A stretch of DNA of 64,000 nt from Treponema sp. (GTDB lineage: Bacteria; Spirochaetota; Spirochaetia; Treponematales; Treponemataceae): assembly GCA_002749205.1 (NCBI GenBank), contig PDOP01000043.1:1-64000 (forward strand). Reading direction: 5' to 3'. The position numbers and the translations under genes were made by a program. The notes below the pieces were generated by a model that worked only from the letters and a program-made list of their open reading frames with translations, was not told the DNA's origin and searched no databases. This document shows, in pieces, positions 1 to 9,140 of this stretch (position 1 is its first letter; every line of letters starts with the position of its first letter).

Positions 1-185
1 GATGTTTCGTGAAAATAATTTAGCAAGTTTTGGCTTTTGCCAAAACTTGGCAGGGTAATAATCACACAGGACGGGTGATTATTACCCTCCGATAGGGATA
101 TCTTAAGAAATATCGTGGATAGACATCGGTCGCCACGCACGAGTTAAACGAATTGCATTCCAGGGTGGTTTTCTGCTTAGTATCA
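1..185 (+). repeat. Hairpin cluster with a partial family-1 element (copy C0)
   Basis: Two perfect hairpins (arms at 25-34/39-48 and 53-65/75-87) precede a 3' half that matches type-B family-1 copies: GGATAGAC at about 116, then ATCGGTCG followed by CCACGCACG, and later GGTGGTTTTCTGC. The pairing left arm (CGACCGAT) is not in the window, so the copy is either cut by the window edge or truncated. No gene is visible in 1-407. Confidence 0.5.
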
Positions 186-220
186 CGTTCAAGTTTTATG
201 TCGCACGATGAGTTTAGTTT

Positions 221-305
221 GGGGGGGAGCGTAGGATACTTAAAAGATTTTTTTATTAAAAAAATCTTTTAAGAGCCGAAGCGGGGGGGGGAGACACCCC
301 CTCAA
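221..305 (+). repeat. Family-2 repeat, copy F2a (divergent)
   Basis: A G-run (GGGGGGGAGCG) leads into a perfect 16-bp inverted repeat (239-254/258-273, 3-nt loop), then GAAGCGGGGGGGGG and a short G/C hairpin ending in ACCCCCTC. The layout is that of the copies at 42,511 and 54,692, but the GTAGCGGAAAAAC flank is decayed. Confidence 0.6.
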
Positions 306-346
306 TATAAATTTTAAAGACATTTTTCTTTTAAGACATTTTTCTA

Positions 347-375
347 TTGAACTTTTTTGGTTATTTTAGTATAGT
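347..375 (+). promoter_or_regulatory. Sigma-70-type promoter of cysS
   Basis: TTGAAC (347-352), 17-bp spacer, TATAGT (370-375), 33 bp before the cysS ATG. Just upstream a 13-bp direct repeat (AAGACATTTTTCT at 317 and 333) of unknown role is visible. Confidence 0.6.
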
Positions 376-407
376 TATCTGTAATTTTACTGTGCTTAGG
401 GGGTTGC

Positions 408-1874
408 ATGGGCTTGAGATTGTATAATTCATTAGGTTGTAGTATTCAAGAATTTGTGCCTGTAAGTGAAAATAAGGTCGGTTTTTACGGATGTGGCCCT
501 ACTGTCTATAATTATGCACATATAGGAAATTTGCGTGCCTATGTTTTTCAGGATACGCTAAAGCGGGTTTTGAATTTTGCAGGATATGATACGACTCATG
601 TAATGAATATTACCGATGTAGGTCATCTTGCAGGAGACGAAGATGACGGTGAAGATAAAATGTTGCGCTCGGCTAAAGAGCGGGGCAAATCTGTTTTGGA
701 AATTGCCGATTTTTATTCGCGTGCTTTTTTTTACGATTGCGAGAGACTTAATATAAATCGCCCCGACATTGTATGCAAGGCTACCGACCACATAGCCGAT
801 ATGATTGAGCTTATAAAAAAAATCGAAACTAACGGGCATACTTATTTTTCCGGCGGTAATTTATACTATGATATTTCAACATTTCCGGCTTACGGCGAGC
901 TTGCCAATATCAACCTTGATGATTTAAAGGCAGGGGCGAGAATTGCAATTGACGAAAACAAAAAAAACCCTTACGATTTTGTGCTTTGGTTTACAAACAG
1001 TAAATTTGAAAACCATGCCCTACTTTGGGATTCCCCTTGGGGCAGAGGATATCCCGGCTGGCATATTGAATGCTCTGCAATGAGTATGAAGTATTTGGGC
1101 AACCGAATTGATATTCATACCGGCGGTATTGATCATATCAGGGTGCATCACACCAACGAAATTGCACAGTCCGAAGGAGCTACAGGCGAAAAATGGGTGA
1201 ACTACTGGCTCCACAATGAATTCTTGGTAATGGAAAAAGGCAAGATGTCAAAATCCGCCGGTGATTTTCTGATTTTGGACAATTTAATTCAAGAAGGCTT
1301 TGACCCGCTGGATTACCGATTTTTGCTTTTAGGCGGACATTACAGAAGCCAGCTGGCTTTTTCTTGGGCTGCAATGGAAACAGCCAAGAATTCACGAAAA
1401 AGCCTTCTGCAAAGAATTGCGCGCATTGTTGGAAATGCCGGTCCTTCCTTTTTAGAAAGCGTAACAGAACTTAAAAACATCAAGTTTACGGATGCCGTAT
1501 CCACAATGAAAACAAATGCCGGAAAAGAATACATACAAAAGTTTTTTGACGCTTTAAAAGATGATCTTTCGACACCTAAGGCTATTTCGGTATTGCAAGT
1601 TGCCATAAAAGACAAAAACATGCAGGAAAATGAAATACTAACCTTTATTGCTATATGCGATTCAGTGCTGGGATTAAATTTAATTGAAACAGCTGTTTCA
1701 ATTGCCAAAAATGAAGATACTGTTGACCCTGAAATTGATGCTTTGGTTGAATTGCGTAATGAGGCAAAACTGAATAAAAATTACCAACTTGCCGATGATA
1801 TTCGTGATAAGCTTAAAGCAAGGGGAATTGTTCTGGAGGACAGCCCAAACGGAACAAAATGGAAAAAAATATAA
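408..1874 (+). CDS. cysS: Cysteinyl-tRNA synthetase
   Basis: Class I aminoacyl-tRNA synthetase that charges tRNA-Cys in the cytoplasm. The 488-residue protein has the HIGH-type motif in the PTVYNYAHIGNLRAY region near residue 31 and the KMSKS loop (EKGKMSKSAGDF) near residue 278. The C-terminal domain contains the family motif YQLADDIRDKLKARGI. Length is normal. The ATG at 408 follows an AGGGGG Shine-Dalgarno sequence by about 5 nt. A sigma-factor gene follows on the same strand 46 bp downstream and could be reached by read-through, as no terminator is evident. Confidence 0.97.
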   Translation: MGLRLYNSLGCSIQEFVPVSENKVGFYGCGPTVYNYAHIGNLRAYVFQDTLKRVLNFAGYDTTHVMNITDVGHLAGDEDDGEDKMLRSAKERGKSVLEIADFYSRAFFYDCERLNINRPDIVCKATDHIADMIELIKKIETNGHTYFSGGNLYYDISTFPAYGELANINLDDLKAGARIAIDENKKNPYDFVLWFTNSKFENHALLWDSPWGRGYPGWHIECSAMSMKYLGNRIDIHTGGIDHIRVHHTNEIAQSEGATGEKWVNYWLHNEFLVMEKGKMSKSAGDFLILDNLIQEGFDPLDYRFLLLGGHYRSQLAFSWAAMETAKNSRKSLLQRIARIVGNAGPSFLESVTELKNIKFTDAVSTMKTNAGKEYIQKFFDALKDDLSTPKAISVLQVAIKDKNMQENEILTFIAICDSVLGLNLIETAVSIAKNEDTVDPEIDALVELRNEAKLNKNYQLADDIRDKLKARGIVLEDSPNGTKWKKI

Positions 1875-1920
1875 AAATAATACTTAATTTTTTTTGGGTT
1901 GTAACATTTTGGAGGTTTTT

Positions 1921-2463
1921 TTGTTTGATGATATGAAGATGTTGGATGCAACATCGGAAAATGACTTTAAAACTATATACGAAGAAACAATGAAGACCCT
2001 GTACAGGGTATCTTATAACATTGTTCGTGATGAAAGTGCAGCTGAAGACTTGTGCCATGATGCTTTGATTAAAATGACACAAAAGGAAATGAAGTTCCCT
2101 TCGATAAACGATGCAAAGTATTGGCTTATAAGGGTTGTAAAAAATACTTCGCTAAACCATGCGAAAAGAACCGGAAGGGAGCGTAAGGCCTATGCCAGAG
2201 CTTTCAAAGAGGACACTCGCAAGGTTGAAACCGGCGAGGAAACATTATTGAAAGACGAAACAATCAAAACCGTCAGAGCGGCTGTAGACCTTCTACCCGA
2301 AAAGCTTCGTGTAGTTTTACAGCTAATAGAATATACCGATTTAAATTATAAAGAAATTGGTCGCATATTGGGTATTACCGAGGGTAATGTTAAGGTACGG
2401 GTTTTTAGAGCTCGTGAGCAGTTATCAAAGCTGATAGGAGAAACAGATGTCTATTTGTCCTGA
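1921..2463 (+). CDS. ECF-family RNA polymerase sigma factor
   Basis: Extracytoplasmic-function sigma factor. Region 2 is seen in YRVSYNIVRDESAAEDLCHD and region 4 in the C-terminal HTH around YKEIGRILGITEGNVKVRV. The ORF track opens at a TTG at 1894, but GGAGG at 1911-1915 lies 5 nt before an in-frame TTG at 1921, which I take as the start (180 aa); ATG 1933 is the alternative, 17 nt from the SD. The next gene overlaps its end by 17 nt and encodes a zinc-finger anti-sigma, so the pair is translationally coupled and probably works as a signal-controlled switch at the membrane. Confidence 0.93.
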   Translation: MFDDMKMLDATSENDFKTIYEETMKTLYRVSYNIVRDESAAEDLCHDALIKMTQKEMKFPSINDAKYWLIRVVKNTSLNHAKRTGRERKAYARAFKEDTRKVETGEETLLKDETIKTVRAAVDLLPEKLRVVLQLIEYTDLNYKEIGRILGITEGNVKVRVFRAREQLSKLIGETDVYLS

Positions 2464-3097
2464 TAAAATTATTTATTCCGAGTATTTAGATGATGAGCTT
2501 CCATCTCCATGGAAAGAAAAAATGGAAAAGCACATTAAAGAATGTGCGGATTGCGACTCAACTTTGAAAAAATTTACAATGATAAGTGAGGCAATGCACT
2601 CAGATGATGTATCAGAAAATTTTGATTCTGATGCTTCTTACGAAAGATTAAAAGTTAAATTTAAACAAGGATATACAACATATATACCGGAAACAAGGTC
2701 TCAATCTTTTTGGAAATCTTCAATTAAACTACCCCTGCCGGCTATTGCAGCCGCTGTATTGGCAGTTGTATTATTACCGACTGTATTCTTTGTGTCAAAA
2801 AACCAAAATATAGGGAAACAACAGTTTTTTGCTCAAAACTACCCGCCATTTTTTCCTTCTTCACAAGCAGGTTATAATGTTTCTGAAACATCAAATCCTG
2901 CCATGAATACAGGAGGGTTTTCTTCAAGTATTCGTGAATTTACGAATATGTATATGCCGTCTTCAAACGAATCAGAGGATATTATAATCATAAAAATACC
3001 GTCATCAAAACTTAATACCTTAAATGGCAATATAGATTTGAAGTCTTTACTATCCGATGAGCAAACTTCGATCACAACTAAAGAACCCTCAGAATAA
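2447..3097 (+). CDS. Zinc-finger (zf-HC2) transmembrane anti-sigma factor
   Basis: The N-terminal 45 residues carry the anti-sigma zinc-finger pattern His-x3-Cys-x2-Cys (HIKECADCD), followed by a cytoplasmic linker, one transmembrane segment near residues 97-118 (LPAIAAAVLAVVLLPTVFF) and a low-complexity Ser/Asn-rich extracytoplasmic tail of about 100 residues. It overlaps the ECF sigma gene upstream and shares one base with the transglutaminase-like gene downstream. The inferred role is to hold the sigma factor inactive until an envelope signal arrives; the signal cannot be read from sequence. Confidence 0.88.
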   Translation: MSICPDKIIYSEYLDDELPSPWKEKMEKHIKECADCDSTLKKFTMISEAMHSDDVSENFDSDASYERLKVKFKQGYTTYIPETRSQSFWKSSIKLPLPAIAAAVLAVVLLPTVFFVSKNQNIGKQQFFAQNYPPFFPSSQAGYNVSETSNPAMNTGGFSSSIREFTNMYMPSSNESEDIIIIKIPSSKLNTLNGNIDLKSLLSDEQTSITTKEPSE

Positions 3098-4767
3098 TGA
3101 ATTGGTTTTCGTATTATTTTAAAAAATCATCTCTGTTTAGATTCCTGTGTTTTTGGATTTTTTTGGGAATTGTTTCTTTTATAATATACTTTTTACTTCA
3201 AATTACAACAGGAAAAACTCCGGAGATTATATCCGTTACACCTCATATTGTTTCAGATGATGATACTGTAAAAATAAAAGGCATTAACTTTGGAGACAAA
3301 GAAGATGAATCTATTCTACATATTGGAAATCTATTCATTTCATCTTTTAACTGCACTTCTTGGTCAGATACCGAAATAGTATTTAAAACACCAAAAAATT
3401 TTGATACGGCACTTTTAGATGTATCCGTAAAAGGAAAGGTTTCATTACCGGTTATGCTGACAGCAAAAAATCGCTTACCTGTTATTTCCGAAAATAAACA
3501 GTTTTCTGCAGCACCCGAAATAACATCATTAAGTGCAGGCAGAGGAACGGTTGGCACATTGCTGAGTATTTACGGAAGCGGTTTCGGAAACTCCAGAGAA
3601 AATTCACAAGTTATTTTTACAAAACAATCTGAAAACATTCTAAAATCTACGGGGATTTCGGGACTTACAGGAGCATCATGCTCCGAATCCGAGTTTGACT
3701 TTATAAAATGGTCTGATTCAGAAATAAAAATAAGAGTGCCCGATGCAGCTGTAACAGGTAATATAGTTGTGGTAACAGGTTTTTCAATGAGTAATCCTGT
3801 TCCATTTATGGTTTCAAATAAAATAGGAAAAAAAGAGCTTACAAATAAACGAACCTATGTTCTTGTTTCAGAAGCAACCTTCTCTAATTTCAAATGTAAA
3901 GAAAACAACAATTTATTTGTTTCAGTACCTATTCCTCCTGTAAGTTATAGACAAAATAAGGTCAAACTTTTAACAACCAAGCCCCAAGCCTTTGCCCTTA
4001 ATTATCAAGGTGGAATTATACATAAATTTGAAAACCTAAACTCTCAATCAAAAATATCCATTTATCAAGAATACAGTATTGATACCTACGATGTTACAAC
4101 GAAGGTCAATCCGGTTAATGTGCATGCAAGAATAAAGTTAAAGCCTGAAATTTTGATTTATACAAAGCCTGATATGTACATTCCATCAAATGATGAAGAA
4201 ATAAAAAAACTCTCTGCAGAAATTATAAAGGGGCGTAAAAACCCATACAATAACGCAAAACTTATTCACGAATACATTATAAAAAATATACAGCCAAAAC
4301 CACTATCAACAACAACTAATTTTGAAACTTCTTTATTGTCGGCTATTGAACAAAAGGTTGCAGATTCGTATGATATAGCAATAATGTTCTGTGCCCTTGC
4401 AAGAGCCGCAAATATTCCTGCCGTACCAATTGCAGGAATTATGGTAGACTTAAATCAAAAGTCACACACGCATTTTTGGGCGGAATTTTATATTGACGGC
4501 TTGGGCTGGATTCCTGTTGACCCTGCGTTGTCATTAGGACTTCCTTTTGCCACAGCAAAAGAGAAATTACCAAGAACTTTTGGTTATCTTGACGGGTATC
4601 ATATAGCATTTTCCCGCGGAATAATGCCACAAACCCAGATGACACCGGGAGGAAAAATGGTACGCAAGCAAAGAAGTTATGCCTTGCGTCAGTATTTTGA
4701 AGAAACATCAAAAATTACAGCGTATACCTCATTTTGGGGAATACCAAAAGTAATAACAATTTATTAA
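3097..4767 (+). CDS. Membrane-anchored IPT/TIG and transglutaminase-like domain protein
   Basis: 556 residues. An N-terminal transmembrane anchor (about residues 14-36, FLCFWIFLGIVSFIIYFLLQ) is followed by two IPT/TIG Ig-like folds (about 40-120 and 138-235, each starting PEI.SV/SL...GT) and a transglutaminase core in the last third. A Cys-His-Asp triad is visible: Cys in IMFCALARAANIPA, His in SHTHFWAEFYI, Asp in WIPVDPAL. The protein is therefore probably an extracytoplasmic protease or cross-linking enzyme, substrate unknown. Its start overlaps the stop of the anti-sigma gene, so it belongs to that operon and may be an output or sensor of the envelope-stress switch. Confidence 0.82.
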   Translation: MNWFSYYFKKSSLFRFLCFWIFLGIVSFIIYFLLQITTGKTPEIISVTPHIVSDDDTVKIKGINFGDKEDESILHIGNLFISSFNCTSWSDTEIVFKTPKNFDTALLDVSVKGKVSLPVMLTAKNRLPVISENKQFSAAPEITSLSAGRGTVGTLLSIYGSGFGNSRENSQVIFTKQSENILKSTGISGLTGASCSESEFDFIKWSDSEIKIRVPDAAVTGNIVVVTGFSMSNPVPFMVSNKIGKKELTNKRTYVLVSEATFSNFKCKENNNLFVSVPIPPVSYRQNKVKLLTTKPQAFALNYQGGIIHKFENLNSQSKISIYQEYSIDTYDVTTKVNPVNVHARIKLKPEILIYTKPDMYIPSNDEEIKKLSAEIIKGRKNPYNNAKLIHEYIIKNIQPKPLSTTTNFETSLLSAIEQKVADSYDIAIMFCALARAANIPAVPIAGIMVDLNQKSHTHFWAEFYIDGLGWIPVDPALSLGLPFATAKEKLPRTFGYLDGYHIAFSRGIMPQTQMTPGGKMVRKQRSYALRQYFEETSKITAYTSFWGIPKVITIY

Positions 4768-4770
4768 TTT

Positions 4771-4792
4771 TAGCACTTAAATAAATGTGCTA
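4771..4792. other. Small inverted repeat between the transglutaminase gene and pyrH
   Basis: TAGCAC and GTGCTA are separated by 10 A/T bases. There is no following T-run, so this is a weak mRNA hairpin, possibly a processing or stability element rather than a terminator. Confidence 0.3.
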
Positions 4793-4816
4793 AAGCTGTT
4801 TTATAAAGGGGAAAAT

Positions 4817-5512
4817 ATGGTAACTGTTTTATCTGTTGGAGGCTCTATCGTAGCACCCGAAAAACCTGATATTGAATTTTTAACATCTTTTTCAAAAGTA
4901 ATTCGTGAATGGTTGCAAGAAGACTCAACACGAAAAATCATACTGGTAATAGGCGGAGGCGGCCCTGCAAGAGCATACCAAAAAGCCTACAGAGAAGTAT
5001 GCAAAGCATTTTCAACCGAAAGCATCAATGATGAGGCCGACTGGATAGGCATCACAGCAACATACTTAAATGCACAACTTATAAAAGCAATTTTTTCAGA
5101 CCTATGCCCCAATCCCGTAGTATATAATCCCACGGAAGTAAGTATTTTTTCAGGTCAAGTCTTAGTTGCCTCAGGCTGGAAGCCGGGTTTTTCTACCGAC
5201 AATGATGCAGTACTTCTGGCTGAAAGATTTTCTGCAGACAGAGTAGTAAATTTATCAAACATTGCAAAAGTCTACACTGATGATCCTAACACTAACCCGA
5301 ATGCAAAACCAATTGATTCTATATCTTGGGACGATTTTATCAAAATTGTCGGCACGGATTGGATACCCGGTAAAAATCTTCCATTTGACCCCATTGCAAG
5401 TGCCAGAGCAAAAAAAATGGGCTTAGAAGTAATATGTGCCGCAGGTAAAAACATCGAAAACTTAAAAGCTATTTTGAATAATAAAAAATTTGAAGGTACA
5501 AAAATAAGCTAA
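4817..5512 (+). CDS. pyrH: UMP kinase, archaeal/spirochaete type
   Basis: Amino-acid-kinase fold enzyme that phosphorylates UMP to UDP. The 231-residue protein shows the glycine-rich N-terminal strand ([10 protein letters not shown]), the [10 protein letters not shown] phosphate loop and the [20 protein letters not shown] nucleotide region with a following VYTDDP motif. It resembles the archaeal subfamily that spirochaetes also carry, rather than the common bacterial PyrH. The track start is a GTG at 4787, but AAAGGGG lies 6 nt before ATG 4817, which I prefer. Only one base separates its stop from the DnaJ-domain gene. Confidence 0.9.
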   Translation: MVTVLSVGGSIVAPEKPDIEFLTSFSKVIREWLQEDSTRKIILVIGGGGPARAYQKAYREVCKAFSTESINDEADWIGITATYLNAQLIKAIFSDLCPNPVVYNPTEVSIFSGQVLVASGWKPGFSTDNDAVLLAERFSADRVVNLSNIAKVYTDDPNTNPNAKPIDSISWDDFIKIVGTDWIPGKNLPFDPIASARAKKMGLEVICAAGKNIENLKAILNNKKFEGTKIS

Positions 5513-5513
5513 A

Positions 5514-6026
5514 ATGAACTATTACGATATCTTAGGCGTTCCCAAAAATGCAAGTGATGATGAAATAAAAAAAGCGTACAGAAACCTTGCCAAAAAATAT
5601 CACCCTGACCAAAATCAGGGCAATAAAGATGCAGAAGATAAATTCAAAAAAATAAATGATGCTTATTCCGTATTATCCGATCCTCAAAAGCGCTCCGACT
5701 ACGATTTTAGCGGGTACAGAGATGACTACACATCACAGAGAACATACCGTAACACAAACTCCGAATTTGAAGAAGAATTCCGCTCATTTTGGAACGAATA
5801 CCAAAGAACAGCATATAATACAAATAAACAAAATCGCAGATATACAAAAAGCGATGCTCTGTCAATGTTGTTAGCAGGTGCCGTTATGGTATTTTTAGGG
5901 TTAATATCATTTAGATTGTTGATATTTTTCGGTTTTTTTGGACTAGCTACTTCATTCCTGTTGATTTCAGGTGGTATTACCCGCATTTCAAAAGCATGGA
6001 CAATTCTAAAAGGTGAAAAGGGATAA
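5514..6026 (+). CDS. DnaJ-domain membrane protein
   Basis: 170 residues. Residues 1-65 form a J domain with the HPD tripeptide ([10 protein letters not shown]), which stimulates DnaK ATPase. The rest lacks the G/F, zinc-finger and client-binding domains of DnaJ and instead has one or two hydrophobic segments (about 118-160). It is thus a membrane-tethered J protein that would recruit DnaK to the inner membrane. The start codon follows the pyrH stop by one base, indicating coupling. Its end lies 7 bp from the convergent infA. Confidence 0.85.
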   Translation: MNYYDILGVPKNASDDEIKKAYRNLAKKYHPDQNQGNKDAEDKFKKINDAYSVLSDPQKRSDYDFSGYRDDYTSQRTYRNTNSEFEEEFRSFWNEYQRTAYNTNKQNRRYTKSDALSMLLAGAVMVFLGLISFRLLIFFGFFGLATSFLLISGGITRISKAWTILKGEKG

Positions 6027-6033
6027 ACCGAAA

Positions 6034-6252
6034 CTATCGCTCTCTAAAAATTATTCTTCCCCTGTTTAAGTCATAGGGAGATAATGCTATTTTTACATTA
6101 TCACCGGGGACAATTTTAATATAGTGCTTGCGCATCTTTCCTGATAAATGAGCAAGAATTACATGCCCGTTTTTTAGCTCTACACGAAACATCGTATTAG
6201 GTAGGGCTTCCACTACTTTACCTTCAACCTCAATTGCTTCTTCTTTTTCCAC
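6034..6252 (-). CDS. infA: Translation initiation factor IF-1
   Basis: 72-residue single OB-fold protein binding the 30S A site. The sequence from [19 protein letters not shown] to [18 protein letters not shown] is typical and full length. The start is GTG, preceded by GGAGG at 5-nt spacing; an ATG overlapping the SD is out of frame. A near-perfect promoter lies about 80 bp upstream. Confidence 0.97.
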   Translation of the reverse strand: MEKEEAIEVEGKVVEALPNTMFRVELKNGHVILAHLSGKMRKHYIKIVPGDNVKIALSPYDLNRGRIIFRER

Positions 6253-6330
6253 AAAGCCTCCATAAAATAAACTAAAAAATACTAATCAATTTTTAAAAAC
6301 CGATTGTATTTTTTATAATTTCATTGTATA

Positions 6331-6358
6331 ATTATAGCTACTTTTCTATTTTTGTCAA
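6331..6358 (-). promoter_or_regulatory. Consensus sigma-70 promoter of infA
   Basis: Reading the minus strand: TTGACA (6358-6353), 16-bp spacer, TATAAT (6336-6331). Both hexamers match consensus. The predicted leader is about 70 nt. Confidence 0.8.
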
Positions 6359-6437
6359 TATGATATAGAAAACTTAATTAAACGGGTTACATTACCTGTT
6401 TTATAAAAACTATGTCATATTCAATGAAGGAGCTGAT

Positions 6438-6794
6438 ATGGATCAAAAATTTATTGATGAAATGCGTAATAAGTTATTACATACGAAAAAAGAAATTCTT
6501 GCCGCCCTTGACCAAAAAAACGATGATTTCAAAGAAATTATAAAAAATGATACCCCAAAAGACTTTGCTGATATTGCATCATCGTATACAGATCAACAAA
6601 TCCTTGAAGTAATGGGCTCACAAGATTTGAAAAGAATACAACAAATTAATTCAGCTTTAATGCGTATACAAGACGGCAAATACGGCCGATGTATAAAATG
6701 CAAAAAATATATTCCTGAAGATAGATTAAAGGCACTGCCATACGCATTAAAGTGCATTGCTTGCAAAGAAGCAGACGAAAAAAAGAAAGTATAA
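6438..6794 (+). CDS. DksA/TraR-family zinc-finger protein
   Basis: 118 residues: an N-terminal coiled coil (residues 1-75) and a C4 zinc finger (CIKCKKYIPEDRLKALPYAL then CIAC). These proteins enter the RNA polymerase secondary channel and, with ppGpp, tune rRNA and amino-acid promoters. It is shorter than enterobacterial DksA (about 150), as many spirochaete homologues are. AAGGAG precedes the ATG. It is divergent from infA. Confidence 0.9.
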   Translation: MDQKFIDEMRNKLLHTKKEILAALDQKNDDFKEIIKNDTPKDFADIASSYTDQQILEVMGSQDLKRIQQINSALMRIQDGKYGRCIKCKKYIPEDRLKALPYALKCIACKEADEKKKV

Positions 6795-6818
6795 CTCTGT
6801 ATCTTAAAAATAACTTTT

Positions 6819-7000
6819 TATCGCTCCCGCTCTACAACCCGACGGGCTAGCATAATCTTCTGTCCTTTACTGAAAAATAAAAATATCGTCTCTAACAGAG
6901 CCGACTTTTCTTAAATAAAAATCGGACAGAAGGATAGACAAGCCCGTCCAAATCAGGTTAAATATTTTGCGAATAAGGCCGGTATCCTGCTTAAAAAAGA
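6819..7000 (+). repeat. Family-1 compound-hairpin repeat, copy C1
   Basis: Arm 1 GACGGGCT (6841-6848) pairs with AGCCCGTC (6941-6948); arm 2 CTTCTGTCC (6857-6865) with GGACAGAAG (6924-6932). The internal loops are type B (GCATAAT / GATAGACA), but the 3' flank is type A (AAATCAGGTTAA). An inner stem (CGTCTCT...AGAGCCGAC) lies near 6887-6905, and CCGGTATCCTGC closes the element. It fills the dksA-like to 7091 gap. Confidence 0.8.
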
Positions 7001-7090
7001 TAATTTTAAAAAAAAGTAACTATTTATGTATTGCTTTGTTGTATACATGTTAATATTTATATATCAATATATTAGTTTTGGAGGAATTTT

Positions 7091-7678
7091 ATGAAAAAAA
7101 TATTTTTGCTATCATTATTGGCTGTAACTTTAAGTTTTCAACTTGTTGCAGGCTCTTTGGATTTTTTAAAGCCGGGTGAATATGCCTATTTTTTTGACCG
7201 CCGTGATGAAGGAGAAGTCTATTATACAGGCATTACCTACTTGCCGAAACAATCGGGGAAAAGTAAGGCCTTTTTGGTTAGATGGATAAATCTAAAAACA
7301 AAAGATGAATTAATTTTCACAATGCTTGTTGATGACAGCACCAAAGAACTGCGTGGAGATAAAATATTAGGTGAATACGGACAGGACATTCCGTTCAACA
7401 ATATGATGAAAAACATTGCCATCGACTTTATATATATGCTTCAGTTTTATATCAACAATGCCTATAGAATTGAAAATGACATAAATTTAATATATAAAGC
7501 ACCAAATGTATACGGAAGACAGTTGGCTACCGAATCTTCACCACGATTCAAGGTTTTAAGATTAGGCAAACTTGTAGAAAACTCAAGCCCGCCTGCTTGT
7601 GTATTTGAAATTGACAGAATGGGCGATTTAAAAACAGCAAGCGATATAAAAAAGTTTAAAAAATACATGCCAAAATAA
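7091..7678 (+). CDS. Exported protein of unknown function
   Basis: 195 residues with a clear Sec signal peptide (KKIFLLSLLAVTLSFQLVAG, cleavage near residue 21) and no lipobox or further membrane segment, so probably periplasmic. The mature part is mixed alpha/beta with no motif I recognise. GGAGG precedes the ATG at 7-nt spacing. It stands alone between family-1 copy C1 and the convergent cca gene, from which it is separated by 20 bp. No function assigned. Confidence 0.75.
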   Translation: MKKIFLLSLLAVTLSFQLVAGSLDFLKPGEYAYFFDRRDEGEVYYTGITYLPKQSGKSKAFLVRWINLKTKDELIFTMLVDDSTKELRGDKILGEYGQDIPFNNMMKNIAIDFIYMLQFYINNAYRIENDINLIYKAPNVYGRQLATESSPRFKVLRLGKLVENSSPPACVFEIDRMGDLKTASDIKKFKKYMPK

Positions 7679-7698
7679 CGTAAAGTCTGTCGGTAAAT

Positions 7699-9051
7699 TT
7701 AATTGCATCTATATTTTTCCTTTAATTTACCGGCAATTTCTAAAAGCTGTTTTCTATTATTTTGTGCAGGGTCATCTAAGACTGTTTGCAAAAGATCGTA
7801 GAGAATTCTTCCAACCATCTTTCCCTTTGGCACGCCTATTTTAATTAAATCATTACCGTTCACGGTTAAGTCCTTTAAGCCCAAGACATTACTTTCACTC
7901 AAAACCGTATCTATCCGCTCAGCAAATTCTGAAAGCAAAATTGGGGGAACCGGTTCTCCTTGAAGCCCAAAAGTATCAGCCTGCCTTAAAGCAAATAGGT
8001 CATCAATATTTTCCCTGCCAACCCTCGCAATAAATCGCCTGACTGTAGAGCTCTTCCAATTTTCTTCATAGTGAAACATATGCTCTCTTATCAACAGCAC
8101 AACCTTATCTATCAGCCGATTTGGAAATTTAAGACGCTTTAGAATTTTACCTGTCAGCTTAGCCCCCTTGACCTCATGCCTGTAAAATGTAAAATTCCCG
8201 TAACTGTCCTGCGCCCGAGTTTGAGGTTTTGCAATATCGTGGAATAATCCTGAAAGACGCAAATGAAGCTCAGGGGGCGTTTGATTACAGACCAAAAAAC
8301 TATGATCTAAAACATCAAAGCGATGCATACCCTTTTGTTCAACACCCCTGCATTCGGACAATTCAGGTATAATAATTTTTAGAAGCCCCGTAGACTCCAA
8401 CAACCTTAACCCTATTATAGGTTTTTCCGAAAGCAATATTTTGGAAAATTCATCTCTAACCCTTTCAATTGATACAGATTTAATATTTTCATGCAGTTTA
8501 GAAATGGCATCAAAGGTTTTTTCTTCAATTTGGAAATTCAATTTTGTTGCAAATCTTACTGCCCGCATCAACCTGAGAGCATCTTCAGAAAAGCGTTTAT
8601 CAGGGTTTCCGACTGTTTGAATTATACATTTTTTTAAATCAGATGCTCCGTTAAACGGGTCGACAATATTACCTTTTGGCAAAGATACAGCCATTGCATT
8701 CACAGTAAAATCACGCCTGGATAAATCTTCTTCGATTGATGCAACATAGTTTACATTATCAGGGTGTCTTGCATCACTGTAATCTCCATCGGCTCGAAAA
8801 GTTGTACATTCTATGTTTAATCCCTTATAAAGAATTGTAACTGTTCCGTGAGCAATCCCTGTCGGTAACACTTTTTTAAAAATACGCATAACATCTTCAG
8901 GTTTTGCATCAGATGCTAAATCATAATCCGGCGGTTTTTTACCAAGAAAAAAATCGCGAACAGCACCTCCAACCAAAAATACTTGAAATCCTGCCCCATG
9001 AAAAATTGAAGCAACTTCTTTTAATTTATAGGGGACATTAAACTTTTTCAT
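7699..9051 (-). CDS. cca: CCA tRNA nucleotidyltransferase with HD domain
   Basis: Class II nucleotidyltransferase that adds or repairs the 3' CCA of tRNAs. The head domain has FLVGGAVRDFFLG and the metal-binding pair in PDYDLAS; the neck follows in RFSEDALRLMRAVRFATKL; an HD phosphohydrolase motif is present (LFHDIAKPQTR, near residue 265). The track opens at a TTG (9066), but ATG 9051 is preceded by TATACT and 6 nt, with no Shine-Dalgarno, which fits a leaderless start. 450 aa, normal length. Confidence 0.93.
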   Translation of the reverse strand: MKKFNVPYKLKEVASIFHGAGFQVFLVGGAVRDFFLGKKPPDYDLASDAKPEDVMRIFKKVLPTGIAHGTVTILYKGLNIECTTFRADGDYSDARHPDNVNYVASIEEDLSRRDFTVNAMAVSLPKGNIVDPFNGASDLKKCIIQTVGNPDKRFSEDALRLMRAVRFATKLNFQIEEKTFDAISKLHENIKSVSIERVRDEFSKILLSEKPIIGLRLLESTGLLKIIIPELSECRGVEQKGMHRFDVLDHSFLVCNQTPPELHLRLSGLFHDIAKPQTRAQDSYGNFTFYRHEVKGAKLTGKILKRLKFPNRLIDKVVLLIREHMFHYEENWKSSTVRRFIARVGRENIDDLFALRQADTFGLQGEPVPPILLSEFAERIDTVLSESNVLGLKDLTVNGNDLIKIGVPKGKMVGRILYDLLQTVLDDPAQNNRKQLLEIAGKLKEKYRCN

Positions 9052-9057
9052 AAAAAC

Positions 9058-9063
9058 AGTATA
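9058..9063 (-). promoter_or_regulatory. -10 box adjacent to the cca start codon
   Basis: TATACT ends 6 nt before the ATG on the minus strand, placing transcription start at or next to the first codon. The -35 position is only T-rich. Confidence 0.5.
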
Positions 9064-9093
9064 CAAAATTTATTCCAAAAAAAAAAGAGAAAT

Positions 9094-9140
9094 TTGAGGA
9101 AATTGCTAAAGTAACTCACCTTTTGCAAGCGGCTCATTTT
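9094..9140 (-). repeat. Family-3 repeat fragment, copy F3a
   Basis: On the minus strand it reads GAGCCGCTTGCAAAAGG...GAGTTACTTT...AATTTCCTCA, the core of family 3. The remaining DNA to 9308 shows no gene I would defend. Confidence 0.55.
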
